In this document: positions 9,493-21,200 of the stretch, one piece after another
Layout of the letters: every line of letters starts with the position of its first letter
Numbering within the stretch: the stretch's first letter is position 1
Assembly (NCBI RefSeq): GCF_017916325.1
Contig: NC_090171.1
Coordinates: 1,219,501 to 1,283,500, forward strand
Source: Leishmania martiniquensis
Lineage: Eukaryota; Euglenozoa; Kinetoplastea; Trypanosomatida; Trypanosomatidae
Direction: 5' to 3'
Length of the DNA: 64,000 nt
Made by a program: the position numbers and the translations under genes
The notes under the pieces: generated by a model
Seen by the model: the letters and a program-made list of their open reading frames with translations, nothing else
Told to the model about the DNA's origin: nothing
Databases searched by the model: none

Positions 9493-11145
9493 TTATTCCC
9501 TCCTCCGCCGCGATGGCAAACTTTCTGTCTCCGCAGCTCCAAAAGTGGCCGTGTTTCGACTGCTTGCGATGATGCCAGGGGTGCTCTCCGGCGGTGCTCG
9601 CTGCCGCTTGCGACGTCCGGTTGAGGTGCCGTGATGTGTCGGTGGCGACGCCGACTCGGCAGGAAGGAGTGGTGTCTCCGTGAAAAGAAGTTCATCGACG
9701 CCGGTGCTTTGGTCTTTCACGCGACCCGCCGTTTCTGCCTCCTGACGGTCCTGCGGTGATGCGGTGGTGCGAACGCCCTCCAGAAAGAGCTGTTGCTGGC
9801 GGTGAAAGGCTAGTGACCGACGCTTGGCATCGATGCGCTGCAGTTCCTCATAATGTGGCAGCCTGTGAGCCTCCACTGGAATGGATGGCGACTGTAACAG
9901 CGCGTCCCGATCGCTGAGACTCGCACTTCGCCTTGGTGCGTTGACTAGTGGAGCGGGGGCTGGCAATTGTGGGGCAAGCGGCTGTAGCGACCCGGTGAAG
10001 CCACCGCCCGCCGCTGGTACGCGCATATCTAGCGAAACCCGCGGCTGCCGTGACGCACGCTCAGAGTGCGCCGTCGCGAAGTGCTGATGACTTAGCTGTG
10101 CGACAGGTTGCCGACAAGTCGGGCACACAGCAACGCGGATGAGCCAGGAGCGGACGCATGCTCCGTGAAAGGTGTGCCCGCACGGCAGGCACTTCACGCT
10201 CTCTCCATCCACAAAGTCATCGAGGCAAATACCGCACGCCTTGGTGGGGTCAGCAGCGACGGAGGGGAAGCGGTCGAGCACCTGGCGATAGTGGCGAAGC
10301 TTGCCTGAGGCCAGTGTGATAAGATATATGCGTAAGAGCATGAAACACTGCATCCACATTGGGGTAGAGGACGAGGTGTAGTACCACGCCGTAGCGGCGC
10401 ATGCGACAGCGTAGAGGTACTGCATGTAGAGCTCGTGCATCTCAGAGAACGGGTTCAGACCTGAGTCCTCGAGCGCCTGCACGGCGATATGATCGACGCG
10501 GCATGCCACAGACTTGAGTACTCCGTAGCCCCACATCCGCATCACCGCCGTCACCAGCGCGCATGCGCTGCGCAGTCCCACTTCCGCGATGTACACAATG
10601 GAAGTATACCACATCAGAAGCGAGCTTTCCCCAACCTGTGTCCGCTCCTCTGGTGGGAGAAGCGTGTAGTAGGCCCACTGCAGCGCACACCCCACGCAAC
10701 ACAGCAGAGATCCAAGTGCAAAGATGGCATGCTCGGCTGCCGATTGCGATTGCCACCAGCGCATGCCCATCTCCGTGCGGGTGGCAAGAGCGGAAAGGCC
10801 GATGCGCGTTACCAAGGCTGCAGGCCAGAACTGCAGCGCGTTGCCGACCAGCAGTGCAAGGCTCACCATGTCAGCAATGGAGTAGAACTGCGACTGCGTG
10901 TGGAGAAGGTCGAGGGTGTCGCTTGGGTTCGAGAACGGGCGGAAACGGCATAGGAGGGAGGCGAGCCGGTGGCAGCAGCTGAAGAACAGGTGAAAGGCGA
11001 GGTCTAGCTTCATGGCGATCATGGCCACAATGAATGCTGTCAGCGCCCGCGAAATGATGAGAGAGGTGTTCCAGTACAGCAGCAGCCCCGCCACCAGGGC
11101 GAGGGAGTACGGCCCCAACGTGAGTATCGGCACTGTGGCGTACAT
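9493..11145 (-). CDS. Hrd1/synoviolin-like membrane RING-H2 E3 ubiquitin ligase
   Basis: 550 residues from the ATG at 11143-11145; an upstream extension begins only at GTG. The N-terminus at this ATG resembles the start of Hrd1, and several hydrophobic helices fill about residues 1-300. A RING-H2 finger starts at C304/C307 (CGIC) and continues through LPCGHTFH and CPTCR, ending near residue 347. The spacing and the sequence between the His and last Cys pairs fit the Hrd1/gp78 class. A long Ser/Pro/Arg-rich tail follows. In other eukaryotes Hrd1 retrotranslocates and ubiquitinates misfolded ER proteins (ERAD). The topology fits, so an ER-membrane E3 is the best reading, with a Golgi Dsc/Tul1-type ligase as the alternative. 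Confidence 0.78.
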   Translation of the reverse strand: MYATVPILTLGPYSLALVAGLLLYWNTSLIISRALTAFIVAMIAMKLDLAFHLFFSCCHRLASLLCRFRPFSNPSDTLDLLHTQSQFYSIADMVSLALLVGNALQFWPAALVTRIGLSALATRTEMGMRWWQSQSAAEHAIFALGSLLCCVGCALQWAYYTLLPPEERTQVGESSLLMWYTSIVYIAEVGLRSACALVTAVMRMWGYGVLKSVACRVDHIAVQALEDSGLNPFSEMHELYMQYLYAVACAATAWYYTSSSTPMWMQCFMLLRIYLITLASGKLRHYRQVLDRFPSVAADPTKACGICLDDFVDGESVKCLPCGHTFHGACVRSWLIRVAVCPTCRQPVAQLSHQHFATAHSERASRQPRVSLDMRVPAAGGGFTGSLQPLAPQLPAPAPLVNAPRRSASLSDRDALLQSPSIPVEAHRLPHYEELQRIDAKRRSLAFHRQQQLFLEGVRTTASPQDRQEAETAGRVKDQSTGVDELLFTETPLLPAESASPPTHHGTSTGRRKRQRAPPESTPGIIASSRNTATFGAAETESLPSRRRRE

Positions 11146-12271
11146 GACGCTGCCTTCTGGGCCTTTTCTGGTTTGGGTCTGATCCAATACAGGAGCGCGA
11201 GTGCAGATGGGATGGCCTTCTTCGTACACCAGTCGTCGTCTCTGCCTTCACGCGTGCACCTGCTCGACGTAAGGCCCCTCCCGCCTGGTATAGTCCCTTT
11301 CCGTGGGCGAATCGAAGGGAGGGGAGGAAGGCCTTTGAGTATAGGTCGCAATGATGCGCCTGCGCTGCTGTCGCGCCGGCGTATTGTTGACGTGCAGGGT
11401 GGGGGGAGAAAGGCGTCAGAGGAATATGTATATGTAAGAAGACTGTTGCGCTTTAGCTCGCTCGCTTCGCTTTCTGAATACACACACGCGCACTTTCGCC
11501 GACGCCGACGCACCTCAAAGACAGAAAGCTGATGTTGCCGCCGTCAAGCGAACGACAGTGTCGACATGCGCACTCACGTGCGCGCGCAAATCCCCTATGT
11601 GTCGTCGGGGGTGCGCAGGCGTTACTTTCTATTTCGTTTTGAAGTGTTCGCACCGGTGGTGAAAGCAGAGTGGGCAGAGATGCAAGAGAGAGAGAGGCAT
11701 GCATGCATGTGCGTAAAGAAGATGGGCGACGGAATACAGGGCGATTCGGATCGAGTGGTGTGGCTCGCGGCGCCATCGGGCACCGAGCAGGAGGATGGGG
11801 AAAGAGGAATGAGCAAAGATCGAAGGCGAAATGCCGCTGACAGGACGGCTGCTGCGCGTTCCCCCCGCCCTCCTCTGAGCTTGTCAGCAGTTTTCTGCAC
11901 GATGAGAAGATGAAGCGGCGTCATGCGCCCTCTTTCCGTTTTCCGACGCACAGATAGTGGCTTGTTGGGGGTGGCGCGCATGCGCGACGATATGCACTTG
12001 TGCGAGAGCCCTTTGTGTCGAGCCGGAGGAAAAGAGAAGGAATAGACGGTGCGCGTCTGCTGGTAGAAGGAGAAGGGAACCACCGCTGCACATGTGGTGC
12101 GCACTCGTAGCGGCGCAGTAGCCGCCGGCGAAAGATCGGTAGCGTGCCTTCCAACATGCACAGGTTGAATACCACCGCGCAGACGTGCACGCGCAATCGT
12201 ACGCATCCCTTCTCTCCATCATCACGGCCCTGCATATCGATCCCCCCTCTTTCCTCATTGGCCACACGGTG
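11146..12271. other. Intergenic: 5'UTR of the Hrd1-like gene and 3'UTR of the giant kinase
   Basis: Purine-rich stretches at 11316-11331 and 11400-11415 could provide minus-strand pyrimidine tracts. Frames on both strands are not gene-like. Confidence 0.5.
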
Positions 12272-15200
12272 CTACAAGTACGCCTGCCACCCGGCGCACG
12301 CACGGCCGAGTACGCGCGGATCAGAAGCGATGCGTAGCAGCCGCTGCACAAACACATCCTCCAAATGGAGCGTCGACAGTGCCGTTTCCGAGAGCTCGCA
12401 GTCCTCTTCTTTCTCGTCCCGCTTCCTCTGCAAGAGACACTCCTTGACTCCGCTCCACACATCCTTATCTCGAGTCACGTGCGCGTTGAGCGCCACATCG
12501 CGCAAAATAATCTCCGCAGGGCTCTCAAGATTCAGCTTTCCACGTACCACGTCGAGCTGGTGGGCAGCGATGCAACTTGCCTCGTCGCCTATCGCATCGA
12601 CATCCGCCATCAGCAGCGCGGCGACCATTCCCTCGACAACAGGCTGCTCGGTGCGCAAGACGTGCAGGACGCGGCGCATGCGGCAGCGCGTGACGTCGTC
12701 CCCTAACACCCCTTGCACCCTCTGCAGCTGCGGCGTGTGCCGGAAAGGCGTTAGCTCCGGCGCCGGCAGCTTGCGCGTGGCGTCGCCAAACGCCAAGCCG
12801 AAGTCGATGGCCACCAGTTCACAGTTCAGGCGATCCACCAACGAATGGCGAGGGTGGCGGTTCCCAACGCCCAGTACAAAGCACACCATCGAGGCGGCAG
12901 CGTTTGTGTCCAAGAACGCGTCTCGGGCGCCAAACCAAGAGCAGTGGTCAGGGGCGATGCCTTCGAGCGACTCTGCAAGGGCCGACTGACGCAGGCGGAG
13001 CACAAGACCCTCGTACTCCCCCTCTGGGCTCCTGCTCACCTGAGCGCCTTTGTACAGCGAAAGAATGTCGCCCTGCTTTTCGCGTGCTCGGCGGAAGTGC
13101 TCCACCGCCTTGCGCGCATCTGGCGGCGTGGCGGCCTTCATCAGTTCCTGCAGGGGGGCAGTCTTGGGCACCCAACCAACGAGCCCTACAAAAGGGGAAA
13201 CGGGGATGACAGCGTAGGTACGAATCATCAGCGCAGACGGTCGGGAGCATGGCGACAAGAGAAGGCACATATTTGCGAGCGTGAACACCTCTTGAATGCG
13301 CTGGTCTCGCCGAAGGCCTTCGCCGCCTTTGACCATGTAGGTGCAGGCGCCTGCACATGTGTAGATCTTCACCCTCTTCGGCAAGCGCTTCGAGTGGAGC
13401 ACGAGCACGCGGTCTTCTACTCCGACCAGCGTACGGCACTGTTGACCTGCGCTCTGCGGAGTGTGGAGGAGATGTGTCGGCTGAACTGGCTGGAGGATCG
13501 GCTCGGCCGCGTCGCTGGTGCAGCCAAGCTGGCTGCGCGTCGTCGCAGCCGTGGCGCTGCACCCAAGCGCGCGCGGGAGTCGCTCCGAGTACATAGCCAG
13601 CTCCTGTGACCTGGTGACGCCACTGGACTCCGCTGTGGAGAGGGCGCTCAGCGCTTCTGTCACTTGGCTGAGGGCCTCTCTCTTTGCGCTCCTGAACCGT
13701 TCGACGGACTGAAGCACTTCCGTGGAAAACGCCTTCCTGCGATCGAGCTCCTGCAACACCTGCGCGGCGCGGCGGTGGAAGAGTTGCGCGCGCCCCCACC
13801 TTGCTGTGTTCATCAGATCATCTTTGCAGCGCTCGTACAGTTGCAGTGCATCTGTGAGGTACTTCGTCTGCGTGCTGCCCCCGCAGCCGCGCGTGCACTC
13901 CTCGTGCTGCTTCACCAGGAGTTCCACCCCGCTCAACCGCATCTCCAGGCGATGCTGGGGCTCCACGAGCTCCTCAAGGGCGGCGGTGAACTCGGCCACG
14001 AGCGCCATCCTGTGGCACTTGTACCACCTCTGCAGCTCCGCAAGTTCACTTGCGAGGCCGTCATCGATGACGCGGCCGGCGTTGCGACGCTTTCTCAGAT
14101 CGACGAGACTGCCCCAGGCGCAGTTGACGGGGTAGTAGAGCACTTGCCCATGCTCACGACAGAGGCGCAGTAGAATGCGAGCCAGGACCACGTGCTCCGT
14201 CTGCACGAGCATGTTGACGAGAAGGTTTGCCCACGGGAGCCACACCTGCGCGGGCAGCAAAACTAGGGCCTCCCATGTACTGCGCCACCGACCTTCGGCT
14301 TCGACTTGAGTCGCCGGCGGGAGGGCAAACAGCGAAAGCAGCCGCGGCACCCGTGCAGAGACTGGAAGATGCCCTTCACTATCGGCGTCTATACTGCGGT
14401 CGTTACCTGCCTGCGCGCACCACAGAAATGTGTTGGCGTAGAGGAGCCAAAGCGATCGCGTTGCGGCTGTGACCGAGGGCGGGCGGGCGGCAGCATCCGC
14501 CGCATCTTCAGATACATCGCCGAGGGTGCCGCCGCCGCGCGGCACGAGCGGCAACAGTTTCTCTAGCGCGCTGAGGAGGGCCATGTGGGATGGTGCCGCG
14601 TCCCGCAGCTTGTCCTCGAGCGCTGACACCCACACTTCTCGCTCTGGTGCTGAGCTTTTCGACTCAGCAGAGCCGCTCAAGATGCCACCCACAGAGGCGA
14701 GCATCTCCACTTCGCACTCAGCAGCGTCGGCGGCCCACGGCTGTGCCGCTGTGGGTGACAACAGCCCCGAAGCCGCATGCTGCTGCATGTTTCTCCTCGT
14801 TCTCTGCAGGAGCGCGGTGAGGATCTCTTCCGGTGATGCGTGACGCCCTTCCTCTGGCAAAGCTGTACAAGGAAAAAAGCTACTTCGCTTCTGCAGGAGC
14901 GACAGCGCGCAGCGTGTCGGCTCTGAAAGCGTACTATGCGCCGCATTCGCCGCTATCGTTTCAATCGCGCCTGTCTTTACGGGGAGACGCAGCAGTTGGA
15001 CGCACCGCCGTACCGCCCACGCGCCCAGCAGCTCATGGGCCCGTGCGACAAGTTCGCGGCGTTTGTCGTCCGTGAGTTGCAAGCGGCGCGCAAGACCGCT
15101 CGTCGGCCGGATGTGATAGTCAATAACGAGCTTGCGGATGAGGAGGATATCGTCGATGAAGAGTGGGCCGTGTGCGCGGTCACTGGGCACCGATGGTGGC

Positions 15201-18200
15201 ATCTTGTCGAGATAAGTTTCGAGTGCTGCTCTGGCAGTGCCCGCAGCGCTTGTGGACACCACTCGCAGCACTTGTGCGGCATCTGCCAACTGAGAGAGGG
15301 CATTGGCGGCGAGGTAGCCGTCAATCAGTGAGCGGCCGTTGCTGTCTACGGCAGTAACGGCGCTTTCAAGCAGTTGACTCACAGACGTTTCTACATGATG
15401 CTGACAATCCAGCCAGCGTCCATTCGCCATGAGACACAGGCCCCACTCGAACCCTGTGCGGTGCTGCAGTGGTGTCGAGGCTCCCACAGTCGTTGCAGAC
15501 GCAGCCCTGTCGCAGATCAGCTGTAGCTGCGCGCGTAGGCGGAGCCAAACGCTGTCAGCGCTTGCTTCTTCGCTTTCGCATGCTCCCGCAGTCGCTCTTG
15601 ACTCCAACGCTGACGCTGCATCGCCCCAACGCAGCAGCTGCCGTGAGGCACAGCTCCGGTAATGGCGCAGAACTTCCGCCCGAGCAGCAAACGAGCTGAG
15701 GGCACCACTGCTCTCATGCGTCGCAGGTGACGCTGCCCTTGTCGCGGTTGCTGCAGCTTCTTCCTCGTCTTCCAAAAGTTTTGTAATCGCGCGCACCGAA
15801 TAGGCCTCCCCGCCCACCTCGATGGCGTGCAGCGCACTTTGCAACGAGATGAGCTGAGCACTATGCCCCCTCGTAGCTTTGAACAAGCGTAAAGCCGCCT
15901 GCAATGCTACGTCATCGTTGCGACGGAGCCGCTGCGCCATGTGATAGGCGTGCCACACCGGCACAGGAAATGTCATAAAGGGTCCTCCGCGCGAGGCCTG
16001 CGTTTCCAGCGGCTGCAGCAACGTCAGCAATCTTTCCACAACCTGCGCTGTGCCGTCCGCAATGGGCAGGGGCGCCGGTAGCGCACTACCACCTCGCGTC
16101 TGAGCGTCACTTGCGAGGCGCACAAGAGCTGCGCAGTCGACACTATCAAGTGACAGCCCGCAAGCAGACTGCACATGCAACAGGAGCTCTAGCGCGACGA
16201 AGAGTTTAAATGGGTACACGGCATGCTGGCACTGCCCAATCGTCGCCTCGCTCTTCATTGGCAAGAGGAATGCAAGGGTGCTTTCCAAGGAGGCCACGCG
16301 TGACGACTCATCAATGGTAGTGGATGCAGCGGCGGCGTTGCTGACGAGATCGATTAGCACGCGAGCGGCCATTTCATCATCGTGGAGGCAAAGCACCTGC
16401 AGCGGCACCAACAGAGACTTCAGTGTCAGCCGAGCCTCCAGGAAGCGTCCGGCCGCATAGCCTCCAAGGAGGGGCACCATGGATGGTGCGTTGGTCGCCG
16501 AATGACGAGCTGGGAGGGCGACGCTACGCACAAAGCGTGGCTGCGCTATTCCATCGATGTGCCCAGATGCAGTCACGCCGACCAATGCTGCCGCGTCGCC
16601 TTGCACGGGATCGCCACGTTCCATGTGAAGCCGGGAACGGGCTGCGGCGCGACGCGCGGCATCAGTCAGGCACGTACCACTTATTCGAGAGTGCCCTGCG
16701 CCTGATAGCGGCTTCTGCTGCAGCTGTGAAGCCGCGGGTGCCAGGGCAGGTGCCGCATAATGCCTGAAGAGCGCAGCTGTAATCGGGCACACAACGTCCG
16801 CTTTCCCCGTATGCACATGACCACTGTGCCGAGCTGCTTGAGAGAAGAGGGGGACGTTCTTGGGCTGCTGCCGCGCACCTGAGCCTTCCGCCGCGTTGGT
16901 GGCGTTCACCGTCGGCGTCGGATAGGTCACTTCCAACTGCGAGGCTTCGGTGAAAGCACAGATGGGATTCGCACAACTGTGCGACCGTTTCGCCAGAGAG
17001 AGAAGTAGGAAGGCGACATGCCGCACCCACCCCCCACCGCCACGGCCGTCATCCTCATTCGGCTCGTCCTTGGCTGTGAAAAGGCACGTGAGGCGCCCCC
17101 ACATCGTGCGTGGCGCGTGCTGAGAGTGACTATCAATGTACTCCAGCACCATGCCCTGCACCGCAGGCGAAGGGTCGCAGAGTCCACAGCGCACCAGAAA
17201 TACCTCGACACCTGCACTGTCGTTGTCGCCGCCGTCCTGCTTCTCTTCATCCCCTCTCAAGGACGCCCACCTCCTCAAGGCAGCCAAACCCATTTCATAG
17301 AAGGCAACGCGCGCTTGCTCAGCCAACTCCACCGCTTTTAAGGCATCGAGGCTGCACCAATCACGTAGAACATGACGCACCGACCCCATCCGTAAATGTG
17401 GTAAGGCGCTACTCACAACCCTATAGATGCACAGAAAAAGGTCGCCACGGACGCCCTGCAGCTGACCAACCAAGCGTATGTGAATAGAGTCGTAGTTGTC
17501 GGCGACATAGGTGCCAGCACGTGCCAATACGCGCAAGATGCGCAGTTTCTCAGAGTCCTTCCTCGTGCTGTAACGATGCAGGATGTCTGTGCGGCTGAGC
17601 AGCTGGTACACCAAGTCACCACTCTGTTCCGCCTGCATCGCCTCGAGGACATCCAAAAGCTTCGTGCCCGATACATACGTATCCAGCTTCGCGCAAGCGA
17701 TGCCCCACAGTGTGTTCAGGAGGACCTCTCTGGCCGCCGAGAGCGGCGCCCCTGTCGCCGCTTCGCTCAGCAGACGGTGCTCAAGGCCTACGAGTCGCGC
17801 AGCGATGCGGCACAGCTGCGGTGACGCCGAGGCATCGAGAAAAGCGCCAAGCAATCGGTACACCTCCTCCACTTCACAGCTGTCTCCGGTGCAGCCGAGG
17901 CAGCCGCACGCGTCGGTAACCACATAAAGCACTTCCAAGGTAGCGCGGTGATTGTGCACGGGATGGGAAAGAAGTATCTTCACTTCTTCGGCAGTGAGCG
18001 GCGGGGTAGATAGACTTGCCGGTGTTTCCTCTTGCGTCCGGCGGACTTGCTTCAGGAGCTCAGCAAATGTTTCGCGGGAGGTGAGGTCGAGTACTTGACT
18101 CTCCTCCTCCGGAGCAGAAGAGTGCTCCCATGCCAGGTGAAAAGCAGCATATCGAGCAAGCGCGTGTAGCGATGCAGCGCTACCCACAGCTAGCACTCCT

Positions 18201-21200
18201 GGACCCCCTTCGCGCCGCCATCTGGCGAGGACACCAAGAAGGTCCCAAACGACCTTCCCTGCCGGCTCCGAAGGTGCCATTGCGGATACGGAGTCGGCAA
18301 CGCCGTCAAAGATGCGCCGTGCGAAGGTGCAAAAGAAGCGCTCGTGACGGCACACAATCCTGTAAAAAACCTCTTTGACGGGTAGGCGCAGTTGTGGGCG
18401 CTGCATGAGGGCGACGAAATCGTGCACCCACGCCGGCGGCTCGCCCTGCGCCACCGACGACGAAGGGAAGCACTCAATAAGATGCGCGAACAGCTCCGGA
18501 ACTTGGTTGCTCTCCATGTCTCGCCACATCTGCGCCGCTTGAGGGACGTCACTACTGCCCTGAGTCGGCTCCTCTCCCTCTGTGGACAGTGAGCCTGTCA
18601 CGAAGACGCCAGGCCGCTTAGGGGGACAGAGGGCGCTCCACCTCGGAACGCTGTTTTCTTGAAAAAGGTGATGGCAGAAGACTTGCTCTGCCTGCCGCGT
18701 TTGCGAGAGTGCCGCTAATAGGCACCAGAATGCGGCTTGACGATACCGGTGCGGGGCGTCCGCGTGCGCGCTGTCGTCAACGCCGGCTTCCGTCTCCGCA
18801 GCGCTGTTTTCGCCGTTCGTACTCAGTGGCTGCCATGCCGCTTGACACGCCTTTAGCACCTCGAGCGTAAGCTCCTCACCGGTTGCATGTGCATTTCTGC
18901 CCGTGAACGCTGCGTTGATCGATCCTCGCAAGTCAGTCAGAGGGCACATGCAGTGCATCAGCGCCAGAAAAGAGAAAGCAGCCGTCTGGACAGAGAAGCG
19001 CCCAAGCACGGGTGCTGTGCTGGCCTCGGCCACCCACTTGCGAACCTCTTTCTCGACAAGTCTCAGCCGCACCGACGCAGAGGAAGAGTGTAGGAGTGGA
19101 AGAAGAACGTGCTCGGCAAGGGCGTCACACATGCTAGGGTGTGTGCGTGGGTCGCGCAACAAGCGGGAAGCACAGCTGAACGCGTCCAGCTGCAGCGCTG
19201 GATCGCAGATGTTCAACGCCTGCAGTGCTCTATGCACCTCGCGAGCAATAGTGTCGCGCTGCGGTATAGATTCCTTTCCGAGGAGATGGACAATAACCTC
19301 GAGCACCTGTACGTTGTGGGGAAGCACCGCCACGAAGAGCGTGGTCCCGGATCGGACCACCTCGGCAGCGTTCCTCTTTTCCAGCGGTGTCTTCAGCTCC
19401 GTCCACCGCAGCGGCAATGCGTTGCTGAAAACTTCTTGCAGGAAAGTAGACGATGCCTCCACAGTTCCTGAATCAACAGGGAACATCGCCAAGGAGCGGC
19501 GCACCGGACGGGGGGTCATCATCGCACTCAGCATGTGAAAGCCCCAGACAACACGGTTTGTTGCATCCATGCTTGCCAGGGTGCTGTAGATGTCAGCGGG
19601 CTTGCCCACGTCCAGGACCAGATCGCGAAGCAGGTTGCTTAGCGTCGGATCTGTCTGGATGGCAGGGCCTATAAGTCGCACAAGCATCAGCAAGAGTGTG
19701 AGCCGACAGACACCGCAGCCGTCGTCTTGCGCCTCTGTCGGCGCGCTCTTGAGCGCCTCCCGCTCCGCTGCAACCATATCTGCGCACACACGGCAGAGTA
19801 CTCTGTCGTGCTCAGATGCCAGGGGGCGACGCTGCAGTTCCGAGAGCCAGTCCCCCACGAGGCTGGGGAGGAAAACACCCTTGTCTTGACCTCGATGTGC
19901 GCCTTCTGGCGCCACAACCGCCACCAAGGATGGGAGCGCGGAAACGAGACGGTCTGTGGGCAGCGCAGCACTTGCTCGCTGCCAGCACCGCGTGATGGCG
20001 CTACCGAAGGCGCGGCCCAGGGGTGCCGAGCCCCACCTGGCGCCTGACGCAGCCACCGCGTCGTCGTCGTCGTCGCTGTCGAGGCTGTCAAAGAACGAGG
20101 AGCTCGTGCCGAAGTTATTGTGTGGCACCGCGGCGGAAGCAAGCAGGTCGCGTAGGTGCTGCCAAAGGAGTGTAGGGTCGGCCTCACTGAGGCAAAGCAC
20201 CAAGAGCGCTGCGCACACGCACTCTCCACCGGCGGCATTGAGAGCAGCGGCATTTCGCAGCAATGCAAACAGCATCTCAACCACCACCTTCGAAGATATC
20301 TTCATCGAATCGGCTATGCGCACCCACAGCGTTTCGGAGGCAGAAGAGCAGGGGACCTCCACCTGGCAAAGTACGGCTGCGAGGGCCACCGATCCGGTAA
20401 TGGGCGCTGTCGGGTCTATGCTTAAAGCATCGGCCAGCTGGTCGGCAGGCGAGCCAGCGGTGAAAACGCTGAACACGCCAGTCTCCTGGATGGCACGGAG
20501 CACTTCCTCGACCACCTTGGCCCCGTGGCGCCTTTGGTCAGCGACGCGCATTACGAACTGGATGAGATCAGCGCATATTCGGGTTGTCGCCGGCAGCAGC
20601 GAGGAGAGGGCACCCGTCTGAAGCGGCACAACATCGGCTACGTCTTCGCCGTCCCCTCCTGCCTCCTTCTCGACGGCTGCTGTTGCTCCCGCCGCCATTG
20701 CACGAACAGCCTGCGCAATCACGGCAGGCGCGCACAGCTGAGAGAAATGTGTGGCGTGCGTCTGCTCTGGGGCCGCGCTCACGAGTTCGAGTAGCGACCG
20801 CATGAGGCGTGGAGGGACGCACCTGTTTTCATACGTCGCCACGCGCGCCTCTTCCACGATGGCCTGAAGGACAACCGTCAGCAGTGAGAGCAGCTCGGGG
20901 TCGACGCTGCAGTTCTCCGCCCGCGCAGAGATGCCGGGGGGTGCCGCTTCCACGGTCGCCTTGTCACTGCTTTCGGTGCAACAGCCACTCCGAAGGAATG
21001 CGACGAGGACAGCGCATCCACCAATGACGCATTCTGGCGACCTCGCCGCGGCGGGACCCAGCCGATGCAGCTGATCTCGAATCACTTGCTGAGATGGCGA
21101 CAACACCGGATGCACACCGGTGCTCGCCTGCGTTATGGCTGGTAGCGCTTGGAGGAGGGCGATGGCACAAGCAGTGTGCCGTTGAGCCAACGCCGGCAGC

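Noticed and set aside
12845..13609. 254-codon plus-strand ORF and others across 12-25 kb
   Set aside because: All are antisense or frame-shifted shadows of the giant kinase gene, whose motifs are clear in its own frame.
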